Of a stretch of DNA of 64,000 nucleotides, positions 25,918-34,671 are shown one piece after another; position 1 is the first letter of the stretch; each line of letters begins with the position of its first letter. The position numbers and the translations under genes are program-made. The stretch is from Halobellus captivus (GTDB lineage: Archaea; Halobacteriota; Halobacteria; Halobacteriales; Haloferacaceae), in the NCBI RefSeq assembly GCF_003697845.1, contig NZ_RDQE01000008.1, positions 124,001 through 188,000 of the forward strand. Direction: 5' to 3'. The notes under the pieces are model-generated. The model saw nothing but the letters and a program-made list of their open reading frames with translations, did no database searches and was not told the DNA's origin.

Positions 25918-26499
25918 ATGAAAGAACGTACCGGATCGACGGCGTCGCGGCGACGGGTGCTGGACGGGATCGCGGGCGGGGCCCTGCTCACGCTCGCGGG
26001 GTGTCTGGGCGGCGGTGCGGGCGGCGGCGAGGGATCGATCGCGCCGATCTCGCTCGACGGGGAACGGGCCTGTGACCAGTGCGGGATGATCGTCCGGGAC
26101 CATCCCGGACCGGTCGGTCAGATCCACTTCGCGGACGACGAACCCGAGGGCGGCAGGCCGGCGCAGTTCTGTAGCAGCGTCTGTACGTACACCTACCGCT
26201 TCGACGCCGAGGACGGGGGTCGAGACGCGCTTGCGACCTTCCTCACGGACTACTCGAGCGTCGACCAGGAGGTCTTCGAGGAGGGCTCCGACGTCACGTT
26301 CTCCTCGCACGTCGAGTCGTCGGCGTTCGCGCGGACGACCGAGCTGACGGTGGTCGCCGGCAGCGACGTGGTCGGGTCGATGGGTCCGGACCTGATCCCG
26401 TTCGGCGAGGCGGCCGACGTCGAGACGTTCGTCACCGAGCACGGCGGCGAGCCGCTGGACGCCGAGGCGGTCGATCGCGGGACGCTCGAGGGGTTGTGA
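25918..26499 (+). CDS. nosL: NosL copper-binding lipoprotein
   Basis: This 193-residue lipoprotein has a twin-arginine signal (SRRRVLDGIAGGALLTLAGC, lipobox at about residue 29), a Gly-rich linker and the NosL signature ERACDQCGMIVRDH (Cu(I) ligands Cys and Met). A second Cys pair is in FCSSVCTYTY. It ends with PFGEAADVETFVTEHGGEPL, as in NosL homologs. NosL delivers copper to nitrous oxide reductase in known systems. It is divergent from nosD, 106 bases apart. The nosZ gene is not in the window. Confidence 0.85.
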   Translation: MKERTGSTASRRRVLDGIAGGALLTLAGCLGGGAGGGEGSIAPISLDGERACDQCGMIVRDHPGPVGQIHFADDEPEGGRPAQFCSSVCTYTYRFDAEDGGRDALATFLTDYSSVDQEVFEEGSDVTFSSHVESSAFARTTELTVVAGSDVVGSMGPDLIPFGEAADVETFVTEHGGEPLDAEAVDRGTLEGL

Positions 26500-26542
26500 T
26501 CGACGGGAGCAGCCGCGACCGGCCGATCCCGCAGTGACCTCC

Positions 26543-27733
26543 TCACCCGTCGATCTCGGCGAGCGAGTCCTCGACGTCACGGAGCAGGTCGTCGCGGTGT
26601 TCGGTGCCGACACTGAGCCGCACGAGTCCCGGCGGGATCCCCGCCCGCTCCAACTGCTCCCGCGAGAAGTCCTGGTGGGTCATCGTCGCCGGGTGTTCGG
26701 CCAGGCTCTCGACTCCGCCGAGGCTCTCCGCGAGGACGAACACGTCGAGGTCGGCGGCGAAGGTGGCCGCCGCCTCCCGTCCGCCGGCGAGTTCGACGCT
26801 CACCATCCCGCCGAAGTCGGCCATCTGCCTGCGGGCGACGGCGTGGTTCGGGTGCGACTCCAGGCCCGGATAGTAGGTCCGCTCGACCGCGTCGTGGCCG
26901 TCGAGAAGCGCCGCGATCGCCGTCGCGTTCCGGCAGTGTCGCTCCATCCGCGCCGAGAGCGTCTTGATCCCGCGGAGCGCCAGGAAGCACGCGAAGGGTC
27001 CCGGCGTCCCGCCGCGGGCGTACGCGTAGTAGGCGATCTCCTCGGCGAGGTCGTCGTCGCGCGTCGCGACCGCGCCGGCGACGAGATCCGAGTGGCCGCC
27101 GACGTACTTGGTGAGCGACTCGACGACCAGGTCGGCCCCGCACTCGAGCGGCCGCTGGAGGTACGGCGACGCGAAGGTGTTGTCGACGACGAGGAGGGGA
27201 TCGTCTGGGTGGTCGTCGACGACGGCCGCGGTCGCCTCGACGTCGACGATCCGGAGCGTCGGGTTCGTCGGCGTCTCGGCGTAGACCATCGCGGTCTCCG
27301 GCCGCATGGCGTCGGCGATCGCGTCGGGGTCGGTCGAGTCGACGACGGTCGTCTCGATCCCGTAGCCGGCGTATATCCGCGTCAGCAGTTCGTGGGTCTC
27401 GGCGTAGACGCTCTCGCCCACGACGACGTGATCGTCGGCGGTCAGAAGCGAACACACCGCGTCGATGGCGGCCATGCCGCTGGCGAACGCGCTCGCGTGG
27501 TCGGCGGCCTCCAGGTCGGCGAACGCCCGCTCCAACTCGCCCCTCGTCGGCCCCGAGATCCGCGAGTAGCGGTGGCCGCCGCGCGGCCCGTCCATCGTGT
27601 CGTACTCGTAGGTCGAGTTGGCGTATATCGGCGTCGCGAGCGCGCCGTACTGGTCGGTTCTCGCGCTCGCGTGGACCTCCCTCGTCTCGAACCGTCGATC
27701 ACGACTCGGTTCGGATCGTCGCTCGTCGCTCAT
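26543..27733 (-). CDS. cystathionine gamma-synthase/lyase family PLP enzyme
   Basis: This 396-residue trans-sulfuration enzyme has the PLP lysine in [15 protein letters not shown] and the conserved [26 protein letters not shown] and GTEHRDDLL segments. Members make or break cystathionine, or use O-acetyl/succinyl-homoserine; the sequence alone does not separate them. ATG 27733 ([12 protein letters not shown]) fits better than upstream frames because a run of unrelated residues precedes it. It may serve methionine or cysteine synthesis together with the cysteine synthase at 54572. Confidence 0.85.
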   Translation of the reverse strand: MSDERRSEPSRDRRFETREVHASARTDQYGALATPIYANSTYEYDTMDGPRGGHRYSRISGPTRGELERAFADLEAADHASAFASGMAAIDAVCSLLTADDHVVVGESVYAETHELLTRIYAGYGIETTVVDSTDPDAIADAMRPETAMVYAETPTNPTLRIVDVEATAAVVDDHPDDPLLVVDNTFASPYLQRPLECGADLVVESLTKYVGGHSDLVAGAVATRDDDLAEEIAYYAYARGGTPGPFACFLALRGIKTLSARMERHCRNATAIAALLDGHDAVERTYYPGLESHPNHAVARRQMADFGGMVSVELAGGREAAATFAADLDVFVLAESLGGVESLAEHPATMTHQDFSREQLERAGIPPGLVRLSVGTEHRDDLLRDVEDSLAEIDG

Positions 27734-27838
27734 GACTACGACTGTCGCCCGGCCGCCATAAACTCCGGCGACCGGCGGGAGGACTCGAGTTCGCCCGGTT
27801 CGAATCGGCGGCACTCCCCGTCGACCTTCTCTCTCGCC

Positions 27839-29329
27839 CTACTCGTCGGGGTCCTCGCCGCGGGCGCGCTTGTACATCGCCAGTGCTTGCTCGCGTCGCG
27901 TCGAGTGGTCGACGATCGGGTCGGGGTAGTCGGGTGCCGCGTTCGCTCGCTGGGTCGGCGAGAGCTCGTGCCAGCCGTGGACGACCTCCGGTTCGACCCC
28001 GCGCAGTTCGGGGACGTACTCGGCGACGTACTCGGCGTCCGGGTCGTAGCGTTCGCCCTGCGTCATCGGGTTGAAGATCCGGAAGTACGGCTGTGCGTCG
28101 GTCCCGGTCGAGGCCGCCCACTGCCACCCGCCGTTGTCGTTTCCGGTCTCGTGGTCGGCCAGTTTCTCGCGGAAGTGGTCGTAGCCGTGTCGCCAGTCCG
28201 CGAGGAGGTCCTTCGTGAGGAAGGAGGCGACGATCATCCGAACGCGGTTGTGCACGTACGCCTCCTCCCGGAGCTGGCGCATCCCGGCGTCGACGATCGG
28301 GTACCCCGTCTCGCCGCGCTTCCAGGCCTCGATCTCCTCGGGATCGTCGCGCCAATCGATCCCCTCCTCGTACTCCTTGTAGTTCTCGGTGACGACCTCG
28401 GGGTTGTGAAACAGCACCTGCGTGTAGAACTCCCCCCACGCGAGCTGCGCCTGGAACTCCTCGACGCTCCCCTCGGCGTCGTCCTCGGCCCGGTCCGCCG
28501 CGGCCGCCATCGCCTCCTCCGTGGCGGCGTACACCTCCCGGATCCCGATCTCGCCGTACTTCAGGAACGTCGAGAGCCGGGAGGTCGCCCGTCGGGCAGG
28601 GTAGTCGCGGTCCGCCTCATAGCCGAACACGTCGTCGCCGAGGAAGCCGTCGAGCCGCTCTCTCGCCGCCTCGGTGCCTGCGGGACCGACCGCGGCGTCG
28701 GGCTCGGCGAACCCGAGGGAGTCGGGCGACGGGAGGTCGCCGACGGCGACGTCGATGGGACCTGCCGTCTCATCGGACTCCGTGGATTCGAGAGGGATCG
28801 CGGAGTCGGCGAGAACCGAGGAGTCGACGAGATCCCCCTCGTCGGGCGTCCCGACCGGCGGGTCCTTCTCGCGATCCCGCCACTTCTTCCAGTAGTAGGA
28901 GTACACGGAGTAGGGGTCGCCCGCGTTCGTTCGGATCGAGTCCGGCGTGTGTAGCACCCGGTCGTGGTGAGCCTCACGGGCGATCCCGGCCTCGGCGAGC
29001 GCGCGCCGCACGGCTGCGTCGCGCTCGCGGGCTAGTCCCGAGTAGTCACGGTTCCAGACCACGCGCTCGGCGTCGAGGCCGTCCGCGACGGTCGGGAGGA
29101 CGGCCGCCGGGTCGCCGTGAGCGACGAGGAGGTCGCTCCCGTGGTCACGGTAGGCGTCACGAATCGCCGCCAGCCCGTCGAGCAGGCGTCGCACGCGAAC
29201 GTCGCTCGCGTGCGCGAGCACGTCCGGATCGAGGACGAAGATCGGCGTGACCGGGCCGCGATCGGTCGCGGCGGCGAGCCCGACGTTGTCGGCGACCCGC
29301 AGGTCCCGTCGATGCCAGAACAGTTCCAT
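27839..29329 (-). CDS. phr2: deoxyribodipyrimidine photolyase
   Basis: The 496-residue flavoprotein begins with MELFWHRRDLRVADN, the photolyase N-terminal antenna-domain signature. The FAD-binding C-terminal half has RRATSRLSTFLKYGEIGIREV, QLAWGEFYTQVLF, GYPIVDAGMRQL, and NDNGGWQWAASTGTDAQPYF, including the Trp residues used in electron transfer. This repairs UV-induced CPD lesions with blue light. A loop of about 45 acidic residues near residue 180 is a halophilic insertion. The start is supported by the motif itself. Confidence 0.92.
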   Translation of the reverse strand: MELFWHRRDLRVADNVGLAAATDRGPVTPIFVLDPDVLAHASDVRVRRLLDGLAAIRDAYRDHGSDLLVAHGDPAAVLPTVADGLDAERVVWNRDYSGLARERDAAVRRALAEAGIAREAHHDRVLHTPDSIRTNAGDPYSVYSYYWKKWRDREKDPPVGTPDEGDLVDSSVLADSAIPLESTESDETAGPIDVAVGDLPSPDSLGFAEPDAAVGPAGTEAARERLDGFLGDDVFGYEADRDYPARRATSRLSTFLKYGEIGIREVYAATEEAMAAAADRAEDDAEGSVEEFQAQLAWGEFYTQVLFHNPEVVTENYKEYEEGIDWRDDPEEIEAWKRGETGYPIVDAGMRQLREEAYVHNRVRMIVASFLTKDLLADWRHGYDHFREKLADHETGNDNGGWQWAASTGTDAQPYFRIFNPMTQGERYDPDAEYVAEYVPELRGVEPEVVHGWHELSPTQRANAAPDYPDPIVDHSTRREQALAMYKRARGEDPDE

Positions 29330-29426
29330 GGAGATCCCACGGCGGCCGGGACCGTGAAACCACCGTCACGTTACTCGCCGATCGGCTCCCCCCGCCCGGA
29401 ACTCGGCGTCCGTCACCGTCAGCCGG

Positions 29427-30014
29427 TCAGAGCCGCCGGCCGCGCGTGTATCGGATGTGAGCGACCGCCGCGACGAGCAGGAGGAGCGTCATCGTGGCCA
29501 TCACGACGGCCGGACCGAACGCGCTGAACGGAGGCGTTCCCGTGGCATACGCGAGCGTGACGGCGGCGAAGAGTCCCGTCAGGCCGAGGTAGAACTCCGA
29601 CCAGGTGAACTCGTTCTCGCCGACCACCTCCAGGTACGCGTCGAAGTCGTCCGCGGCCGGCGCGAGCGTCACCAGCCCGCTGTTCCGGTCGTACTCGATC
29701 ACGCCGCTACGTTCCATTCGGGGGAGATGTGACTGGTACAACGAGGTGTAGAGCCGCTTCCGCTGCGTGTAGGTCACCTCGACCGGCTCGATCCCGTTCT
29801 CCTCGGCGGCGATGGTCGTCGCCAGCTCGCGGAGCTTGATCTCGCCACCGTTCTCCGAGAGGAACCGGAGGACGTGTCTGCGCCGTCCGTTGCTCAAAAG
29901 CGCGAACACCTCGTCGGTCGAGATGTGGTTCGACTCGCCGTCCGTCGTCGAGTCCGTTGATCCGTCGTGATCACCCTCCGGTACGTCCTCCCGTTTCGCG
30001 GATATCTGGTCCAT
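29427..30014 (-). CDS. DUF7344-type winged-helix membrane regulator A
   Basis: This roughly 195-residue protein has an acidic N-terminus, a winged helix (ISTDEVFALLSNGRRRHVLRFLSE, then YTSLYQSHLPRMERSGVIEYD) and two hydrophobic segments near the C-terminus (WSEFYLGLTGLFAAVTLAYA, VVMATMTLLLLVAAVAHIRY). That is the architecture of DUF7344-type haloarchaeal regulators tied to the membrane. The start is uncertain: ATG 30014 (MDQISAKRED) is preferred, but in-frame starts at 30104 and 30194 extend it. It is divergent from regulator B and closest to the left end of the fibre cluster. Confidence 0.7.
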   Translation of the reverse strand: MDQISAKREDVPEGDHDGSTDSTTDGESNHISTDEVFALLSNGRRRHVLRFLSENGGEIKLRELATTIAAEENGIEPVEVTYTQRKRLYTSLYQSHLPRMERSGVIEYDRNSGLVTLAPAADDFDAYLEVVGENEFTWSEFYLGLTGLFAAVTLAYATGTPPFSAFGPAVVMATMTLLLLVAAVAHIRYTRGRRL

Positions 30015-30499
30015 TTTGGGGTACTCGTCTCCCTTTCGCCCGTCGGATCGATCGGTCCGGCACGTCGGATCGGTTGCGTCCGGTAGGCGGAAAGCCCGTT
30101 TCATCGCGGCCGTTCGGTATCGCTCGCTGTGGAAAGCGTCGGTCGGCGGGTGCGTCTCCGTCCCCGCATGACTCGGCGACGGATCCGCGGACACTCACTG
30201 TCCACGGGATCCGACGCAGTGTCGTTGTACCGACAGACATCTCGTGACATATTAACATTTCCTATATTCCTGTTTTCTTATGTGATGGACGGTGGCGGGA
30301 GACGGGACGCCTCGCGTTCGGCTCATGGACGTTCGACGTCCCGATCGACTCAATCGCCTGTTTTCGGTGCTTTGAGGCGTTTTCATGGCCGGTCATCCAT
30401 GAGGTTCGCCATCGATTGAGGCTCGTTAACACTATTTATGGTCAGACAAATGTGAAATTAATTAAGTTTTTGTAACCGCCTTCTGTAGTCCTCGACGTG
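30015..30499. promoter_or_regulatory. AT-rich divergent intergenic region between regulators A and B
   Basis: This 485-base stretch holds no convincing gene beyond a possible 5' extension of regulator A. Two AT-rich islands stand out: around 30248-30285 (CATATTAACATTTCCTATATTCC and following T-rich bases), which is in position to serve the minus-strand gene, and 30424-30475 (GTTAACACTATTTATGG, AATTAATTAAGTTTTT), which holds the TATA element for the plus-strand gene at 30500. The low GC compared with the neighbourhood suggests several operators or nucleoid-protein sites. Confidence 0.5.
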
Positions 30500-31096
30500 A
30501 TGAGGGGATCTGCCGAACTCACCGCGATCGAGGAGACGACGGGCCCCTCAGACGCCGATTCCACCGAACCGGAGGGGCCGACGCGCGACGAGATATTCGA
30601 CGTCCTCTGTAACGAGCGGAGACGATACGTGATCCAGTATCTCCGGGAATCGACGGACGAACCGCTCCACCTCGGCGAGATGGTCGACACGATCGCCGCC
30701 TGGGAGAACGACAAGGAACTCGTCGAGACCGAGTACGCGGACCGAAAGCGCGTGTACACGGCGCTCCGGCAGACACACCTCCCGAAGCTCCACGAGGCCG
30801 GGGTGATCGAGTACGACCGTCGACGCGGCGAACTGCGACCGACCGAACGCATGGACGACGTCCGGCTCTATCTCGATTACGTCCCCGAACACGAGATCCC
30901 GTGGGGACAGTACTATCTCGGGCTCTCGCTGCTCGCGGCGCTGCTCTTTTTCGGGTCGGTACTGGTCGGGACGACCTTCGGCGTCGTCTCCTTGTCTACC
31001 GCGGCGGTCGTCGTCGCGGCGTTTCTCGTCTCCTCGAGCATCCACACGTATCGAACCCGCCGAAACGACGTCCACGGAACGCCTCGGGAGACCTGA
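30500..31096 (+). CDS. DUF7344-type winged-helix membrane regulator B
   Basis: This 198-residue protein has a winged-helix domain (TRDEIFDVLCNERRRYVIQYLRE, KRVYTALRQTHLPKLHEAGVIEYDRRRG) and two hydrophobic segments (WGQYYLGLSLLAALLFFGSVLVG and TAAVVVAAFLVSSSIHTY). TTAAGTTT at about 30462-30470 is about 30 bases upstream of the ATG. The gene is followed by regulator C after 10 bases, so the two are one unit. GTG 30497 directly precedes the ATG. The target genes are unknown; the fibre cluster is the obvious candidate. Confidence 0.72.
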   Translation: MRGSAELTAIEETTGPSDADSTEPEGPTRDEIFDVLCNERRRYVIQYLRESTDEPLHLGEMVDTIAAWENDKELVETEYADRKRVYTALRQTHLPKLHEAGVIEYDRRRGELRPTERMDDVRLYLDYVPEHEIPWGQYYLGLSLLAALLFFGSVLVGTTFGVVSLSTAAVVVAAFLVSSSIHTYRTRRNDVHGTPRET

Positions 31097-31106
31097 GTGA
31101 TCGACG

Positions 31107-31676
31107 ATGCGCACCTTCCGCCGCCCGAACCGGTCCCCGGCTGCGGAGGGGACGTTGCCCCGCGAGACGGTCTTCGAGATCCTTCGTAACGAGCGTCGTC
31201 GACACGTCCTCCGGTACCTGAAGGCGCACGACGGCGGCCCGGTCGCGTTCGAGGACCTCGTGGAGTACGTGGCCGCGAGCGAGAACGGCGTGGACGTCGA
31301 GGAACTCACCGCGACGCAACGCAAACGCGCGTACGCTGGACTGACGCAGACCCACCTCCCCATGCTCGAAGAGCGCGGCGTGATCCACCACGATCACGAG
31401 AGCCGACGGATCGAACTCACGGCGATGGCCCGACGGGTGGAGTTCTATCTCGAGCCCGTTCCCGAGAGCCGGATCCCCTGGAGTTACTACTTCCTCGGAC
31501 TCTCGCTCGTCTGTGTCGCCGCCCTCGTGATGGAGGCGCTCGCGTTCCCGCCCTTCGACTCGATCCCGGTGGCCGCCTTCCTGGGGCTCGTCGTCTTAGC
31601 GTTCCTGATATCGTCGGCCGTCTACGTCCGGGAAACCAACCGAAACCGGCTGGGTGCCGACCTCGGTGAGGAGTGA
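31107..31676 (+). CDS. DUF7344-type winged-helix membrane regulator C
   Basis: This 189-residue paralog of regulator B has the same layout: winged helix PRETVFEILRNERRRHVLRYLKA and KRAYAGLTQTHLPMLEERGVIHHD, then hydrophobic segments WSYYFLGLSLVCVAALVMEA and VAAFLGLVVLAFLISSAVYV. It starts 10 bases after regulator B. The tandem pair could form heterodimers. It ends just before the convergent end of the fibre cluster at 31744. Confidence 0.72.
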   Translation: MRTFRRPNRSPAAEGTLPRETVFEILRNERRRHVLRYLKAHDGGPVAFEDLVEYVAASENGVDVEELTATQRKRAYAGLTQTHLPMLEERGVIHHDHESRRIELTAMARRVEFYLEPVPESRIPWSYYFLGLSLVCVAALVMEALAFPPFDSIPVAAFLGLVVLAFLISSAVYVRETNRNRLGADLGEE

Positions 31677-31743
31677 TAGCGGCGACGCCTCTCCGATCCA
31701 CATCGATCCGGTTCGACACGGGACGGTCGGCTCCGCGTCGAAC

Positions 31744-31911
31744 TCAAAGACTTAGTAGGTAATCGACGACGGGAACGAGGATCAAGAGCAGGATCAACAG
31801 CCGGAGCACGTTTCGTTTCGTCACGAACCGTCGACCGATCCGGCCGCCGTCGACTCGAGCACGGCCGATCTCCGCGCGGCGCGGATCGTCGGGCGGGTCC
31901 TTCGGCGTCAT
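31744..31911 (-). CDS. 55-residue single-helix membrane protein, last gene of the fibre cluster
   Basis: This short frame reads MTPKDPPDDPRRAEIGR, a basic middle, and a C-terminal hydrophobic helix (VLRLLILLLILVPVVDYLL). Its ATG lies in an ATGA overlap with the stop of the preceding 206-residue protein, so it is translationally coupled. The positive-inside rule puts the N-terminus in the cytoplasm. It may be an accessory of the signal peptidase or of fibre export. No homology is claimed. Confidence 0.55.
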   Translation of the reverse strand: MTPKDPPDDPRRAEIGRARVDGGRIGRRFVTKRNVLRLLILLLILVPVVDYLLSL

Positions 31912-32528
31912 CGTTGATCCTCACCCGAGACGTCGTCCCGTGCGGTCCTCGAGACGGAGAGGACCGTAGCCACGTGACCGCTACGTCGGCTCGTCGAGTC
32001 CGATCGAACGCGGGCCGAGGTTCGATCGACGGTCGATCCGTCGCTCACCGACGGGCCGGTGGTCGATCCGTCGTTCACTGATGGATCGTGTGTCGACGTG
32101 TCGTTTGTTGACGTGTCGTTTCCGTCCGTCTCGTTCGTTGGCGTCTCCCGTGCCGTGTCGTCCGGCGTCGGATCGGTCGGCGCTTCGTCGTCCGTCCCCT
32201 TGTCGTCGCCCGCTTCGTCGTCCGTCACTTCGCCGTCGTGGGGGTCGCTGTCGTCGGGTGTCCCCCCGTTTTTCCGCTCCGCCTCCGAGGCCGGTCCCTC
32301 GTCCCCTTCGACCTCGGTTCCGGTCGCGGTCGTCTCCACGGTCGGCGTTCCATCCCCCGCGAAGTCCGGATCCGGGTCTTCCGGAACGTTCCCGACGGAG
32401 ACCGTCACGGCGACGTTTCCGGCGTCCGTGAACGTGGCGTGCGTCACGGCTCCACCCGAGACCGTGGCGAACACCAACGCGGCCGCGGAGGCGAGCGCCA
32501 GGAACTTCGAGGAGGTGTCGTCACTCAT
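31908..32528 (-). CDS. TasA/camelysin-like secreted protein with Thr/Asp-rich stalk
   Basis: The 206-residue protein starts with a hydrophobic signal (KFLALASAAALVFATVSGGA) followed by THATFTDAGNVAVTVSVGNV, the pattern seen just after the signal in TasA and camelysin-type proteins. The rest is a low-complexity, Asp/Thr/Glu-rich tail with NDTST/NDGST-like repeats and no visible domain. It overlaps the signal peptidase gene by eight bases, so it is likely one of its substrates. It has no twin-arginine motif, unlike the five paralogs upstream. Confidence 0.55.
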   Translation of the reverse strand: MSDDTSSKFLALASAAALVFATVSGGAVTHATFTDAGNVAVTVSVGNVPEDPDPDFAGDGTPTVETTATGTEVEGDEGPASEAERKNGGTPDDSDPHDGEVTDDEAGDDKGTDDEAPTDPTPDDTARETPTNETDGNDTSTNDTSTHDPSVNDGSTTGPSVSDGSTVDRTSARVRSDSTSRRSGHVATVLSVSRTARDDVSGEDQR

Positions 32529-33651
32529 CGTCAGCCCCCCGTGCCTCGTTTCCCTCCGTCTCGCTGCTCAGTGACGGACCCCGTGCCTCCTCGATACCCA
32601 GATCGTCAGGCGCCGGGATCGATCCGCCCTCGCCGTCGGCCCGGGCGATGTGCTTCGGGCGTCCCGTCTCACGTGAAACCCCGTCGTCGCCGTCCTGCGG
32701 TCGATCGTCGACGCGAGCGGCCGTCTCCCGTCCCGTGGTCCGGTCGTCGTCGCCGGGATCAGTTTCTCCCGCGGCGTAGTACATCCCGCCCACGAGCAGG
32801 AGTCCGAAGCCGGATCCGAACGCGACCGCGAACGACCACGCGGTCTGGACGTGGTACACGACCCAGCCGGCGTATGCGGTGGTTCCCACGAGGACGAGAC
32901 CCGAAAGGCGGAGGTCCGTTCGCGTGATCGCGATCGGCTCTCCGCTCGGCTCCGCGTCCTCGCTCGCGTCGACGGGCGTCCTCGCACTCGATCGATCGTC
33001 GGTCCCCTCGTCGTCGACCGATGCGGCCTCGAACGGTCCCATCGGTGGAGCCTCCGTGGAACCGGCGTCCGGATCCGACTCCCCGTCCCCTGCCGTGCGG
33101 TCGGAATCGGTCTCCTCGGCTGCTCCGGCCGCTCCGGTACCTCCGTCGTTCCCGAGCACGGATCGAACCTCCGAGAGCGCGAGCAGGACGAACGGGACCA
33201 CGACGAGCGCGAGGAAGCCCGTCGGCGTGTTCACGAACTCGATCACGTAGCCCATGTACGGGATCACGACGGCGACCTCGCCGAGGACCTGTGATTCCGG
33301 AACGGGCGCGGAGTCCGGATCGTCGTTGGCGTCGCCCTGGGTGATGAAGGCGCGTTCCCCGCTCCGTTCCGTGACGTCGATGACGCGGTGGGTCGTGGGC
33401 GTCTCCGCGTCGGTACGGAGGTACGTGATGACGTCACCCTCCTCGATCTCGGCCGGGGTCACGTCGTCGACGATGACGACGTCACCCACGCCGATCGACG
33501 GCTCCATGCTACCGGACAACACCACGTATCCCCCCTGCGCGCCGACGACTCCGGGGACCGCGTAGACGACGAACGGAGCTACGAGGGCGATCAGCAACAG
33601 CAGTCCGGCCCAGTCGAGCATTCGTCCGCGGTCGGGAAGATCCACCGTCAT
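32521..33651 (-). CDS. SipW-like (ER-type) signal peptidase I
   Basis: This 376-residue membrane protease has a TM helix at residues 13-38, the catalytic Ser48 in VLSGSMEPSIGVGDVVIV and the His88 dyad partner in PTTHRVIDV. The Ser-His dyad is that of archaeal and SipW signal peptidases rather than the Ser-Lys bacterial one. A second TM (about 135-155), then two more near residues 245-290, frame a long acidic linker. The C-terminal 85 residues are acidic and disordered. It is embedded among SipW-type signal proteins, so they are its presumed substrates. Confidence 0.82.
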   Translation of the reverse strand: MTVDLPDRGRMLDWAGLLLLIALVAPFVVYAVPGVVGAQGGYVVLSGSMEPSIGVGDVVIVDDVTPAEIEEGDVITYLRTDAETPTTHRVIDVTERSGERAFITQGDANDDPDSAPVPESQVLGEVAVVIPYMGYVIEFVNTPTGFLALVVVPFVLLALSEVRSVLGNDGGTGAAGAAEETDSDRTAGDGESDPDAGSTEAPPMGPFEAASVDDEGTDDRSSARTPVDASEDAEPSGEPIAITRTDLRLSGLVLVGTTAYAGWVVYHVQTAWSFAVAFGSGFGLLLVGGMYYAAGETDPGDDDRTTGRETAARVDDRPQDGDDGVSRETGRPKHIARADGEGGSIPAPDDLGIEEARGPSLSSETEGNEARGADDE

Positions 33652-33857
33652 GACGGACGTTCACCTCCCTTCGACTCCGGACGTCGGCCGGAAACCTCGT
33701 CCGCCTTCCCGCTCCTCATTCCCCGAGTCGTCGTCATTCCGATCGTCGTCCCTCTGCTCGTCGCCCCTCTGCTCGTCGCCCCTCTGCTCGTCGCCCCTCT
33801 GCTCGTCGTCTCGACGCGGTCTCGACGTCGTTTCGGTGTGGTCGGGTTCGGTCTCAT
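33648..33857 (-). CDS. 69-residue basic ORF overlapping both neighbours
   Basis: The frame starts MRPNPTTPKRRRDRVE and contains four near-copies of TSRGA, encoded by a 15-base direct repeat (about 33755-33814). Both ends have ATGA overlaps, with the upstream secreted protein (33854-33857) and with the signal peptidase (33648-33651). That double overlap is the main support. The composition is Arg/Thr/Gly-rich and basic, unlike the acidic neighbours; the alternative frame reads DEQRG repeats. It could be a linker without a stable product. Confidence 0.35.
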   Translation of the reverse strand: MRPNPTTPKRRRDRVETTSRGATSRGATSRGATSRGTTIGMTTTRGMRSGKADEVSGRRPESKGGERPS

Positions 33858-34495
33858 GGCTCGTCGGGTTTCTCGATGTGTCGACACTGTACGGCGGTGA
33901 ACTCGAACCGACAGGACAGCTCCTCTCCGGCGTACGCGGCGGGAACTTCCGGATCGAGTTCCCACTCGAGGTCGAGACACGACGGCGGCTCACAGCCGAG
34001 ACAGTCCTCGCCGAGCACCGTCGCCTCGTCGAATCGATCGAGCAGCCCGGCGAGCGTTCCGGCGAACAGCTCGATCCCGCCCCCGTCACAGGTCGGGCGG
34101 TGCATGAGCCTGACGTCGAGCCACGACCCGAGTCCGGTTTGGTTCGACGACTCGGCCCGAAACCGAACCCATCCCGGGCTCTCACAGAGCCGAGTTCCGA
34201 CCCTGAGCACGCCCGAGTCCCCGGGTTCGACCTCGGGGAACTCGACCGGGACCGTGGTGACGGTTCGGAAGTCGTCGTCCGCGACCGAGGGGGGATCTCC
34301 GCGACCGTCGCGCGGCACGGCCGCGATCTCGAGGCCGAACGACCCCGTTCGCAGGAGTGCGTCGCCGATCGGCTCCCAGTCGGAGAGGTACGCGCCGGTC
34401 GCGGCACCCCCGACCGCGCCGACCGTGCCGACCGCGGCGGTCCCCGTGACCGCCCGGAGCAGCCGTCGGCGCGAGTACTCCTCGTCATCGGACAT
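33854..34495 (-). CDS. twin-arginine SipW-type secreted protein, short fibre paralog (P5)
   Basis: The 213-residue product has the signal SRRRLLRAVTGTAAVGTVGA then GAYLSDWEPIG. The core repeats features of the larger paralogs: PEVEPGDSGVLRVGTRLCESPGWVRF, ELFAGTLAGLLDRFD, CLDLEWELDPEVP and FEFTAVQCRHIEKPD. No extra module is present. Six to eight cysteines could form disulfides. ATG 34495 (MSDDEEYSRRR) is preferred to an upstream GTG or ATG frame because CCGTCGGG and a GATCACGC stretch precede it as in the other leaders. Confidence 0.62.
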   Translation of the reverse strand: MSDDEEYSRRRLLRAVTGTAAVGTVGAVGGAATGAYLSDWEPIGDALLRTGSFGLEIAAVPRDGRGDPPSVADDDFRTVTTVPVEFPEVEPGDSGVLRVGTRLCESPGWVRFRAESSNQTGLGSWLDVRLMHRPTCDGGGIELFAGTLAGLLDRFDEATVLGEDCLGCEPPSCLDLEWELDPEVPAAYAGEELSCRFEFTAVQCRHIEKPDEP

Positions 34496-34671
34496 GCGTG
34501 ATCCCCCCGTCGGGTCGTCGGTTCCCGATCGCTCGAGCACCCACTTGTGTATGAGCCGGCTGTTCGACGCTCCGGAGCTCCCGTCGATCGACGATCGCGT
34601 TGAATCGGTCGTTATCGACGTGTAACGGATCGTTATGCGGCGCTAGCGTGGTCGCGTTCCGTCCGACCGCG

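Noticed and set aside
27790-27815. tRNA T-arm (GGTTCGAATCGGC) upstream of the PLP enzyme
   Set aside because: The flanks (CCCGG and CGGCG) do not form a five-base stem, and no other tRNA arms are nearby.
31422-31760. small Arg/Ser-rich frames around the convergent end of the fibre cluster
   Set aside because: They overlap regulator C or the 55-codon TM gene in antisense and lack any plausible start or fold.
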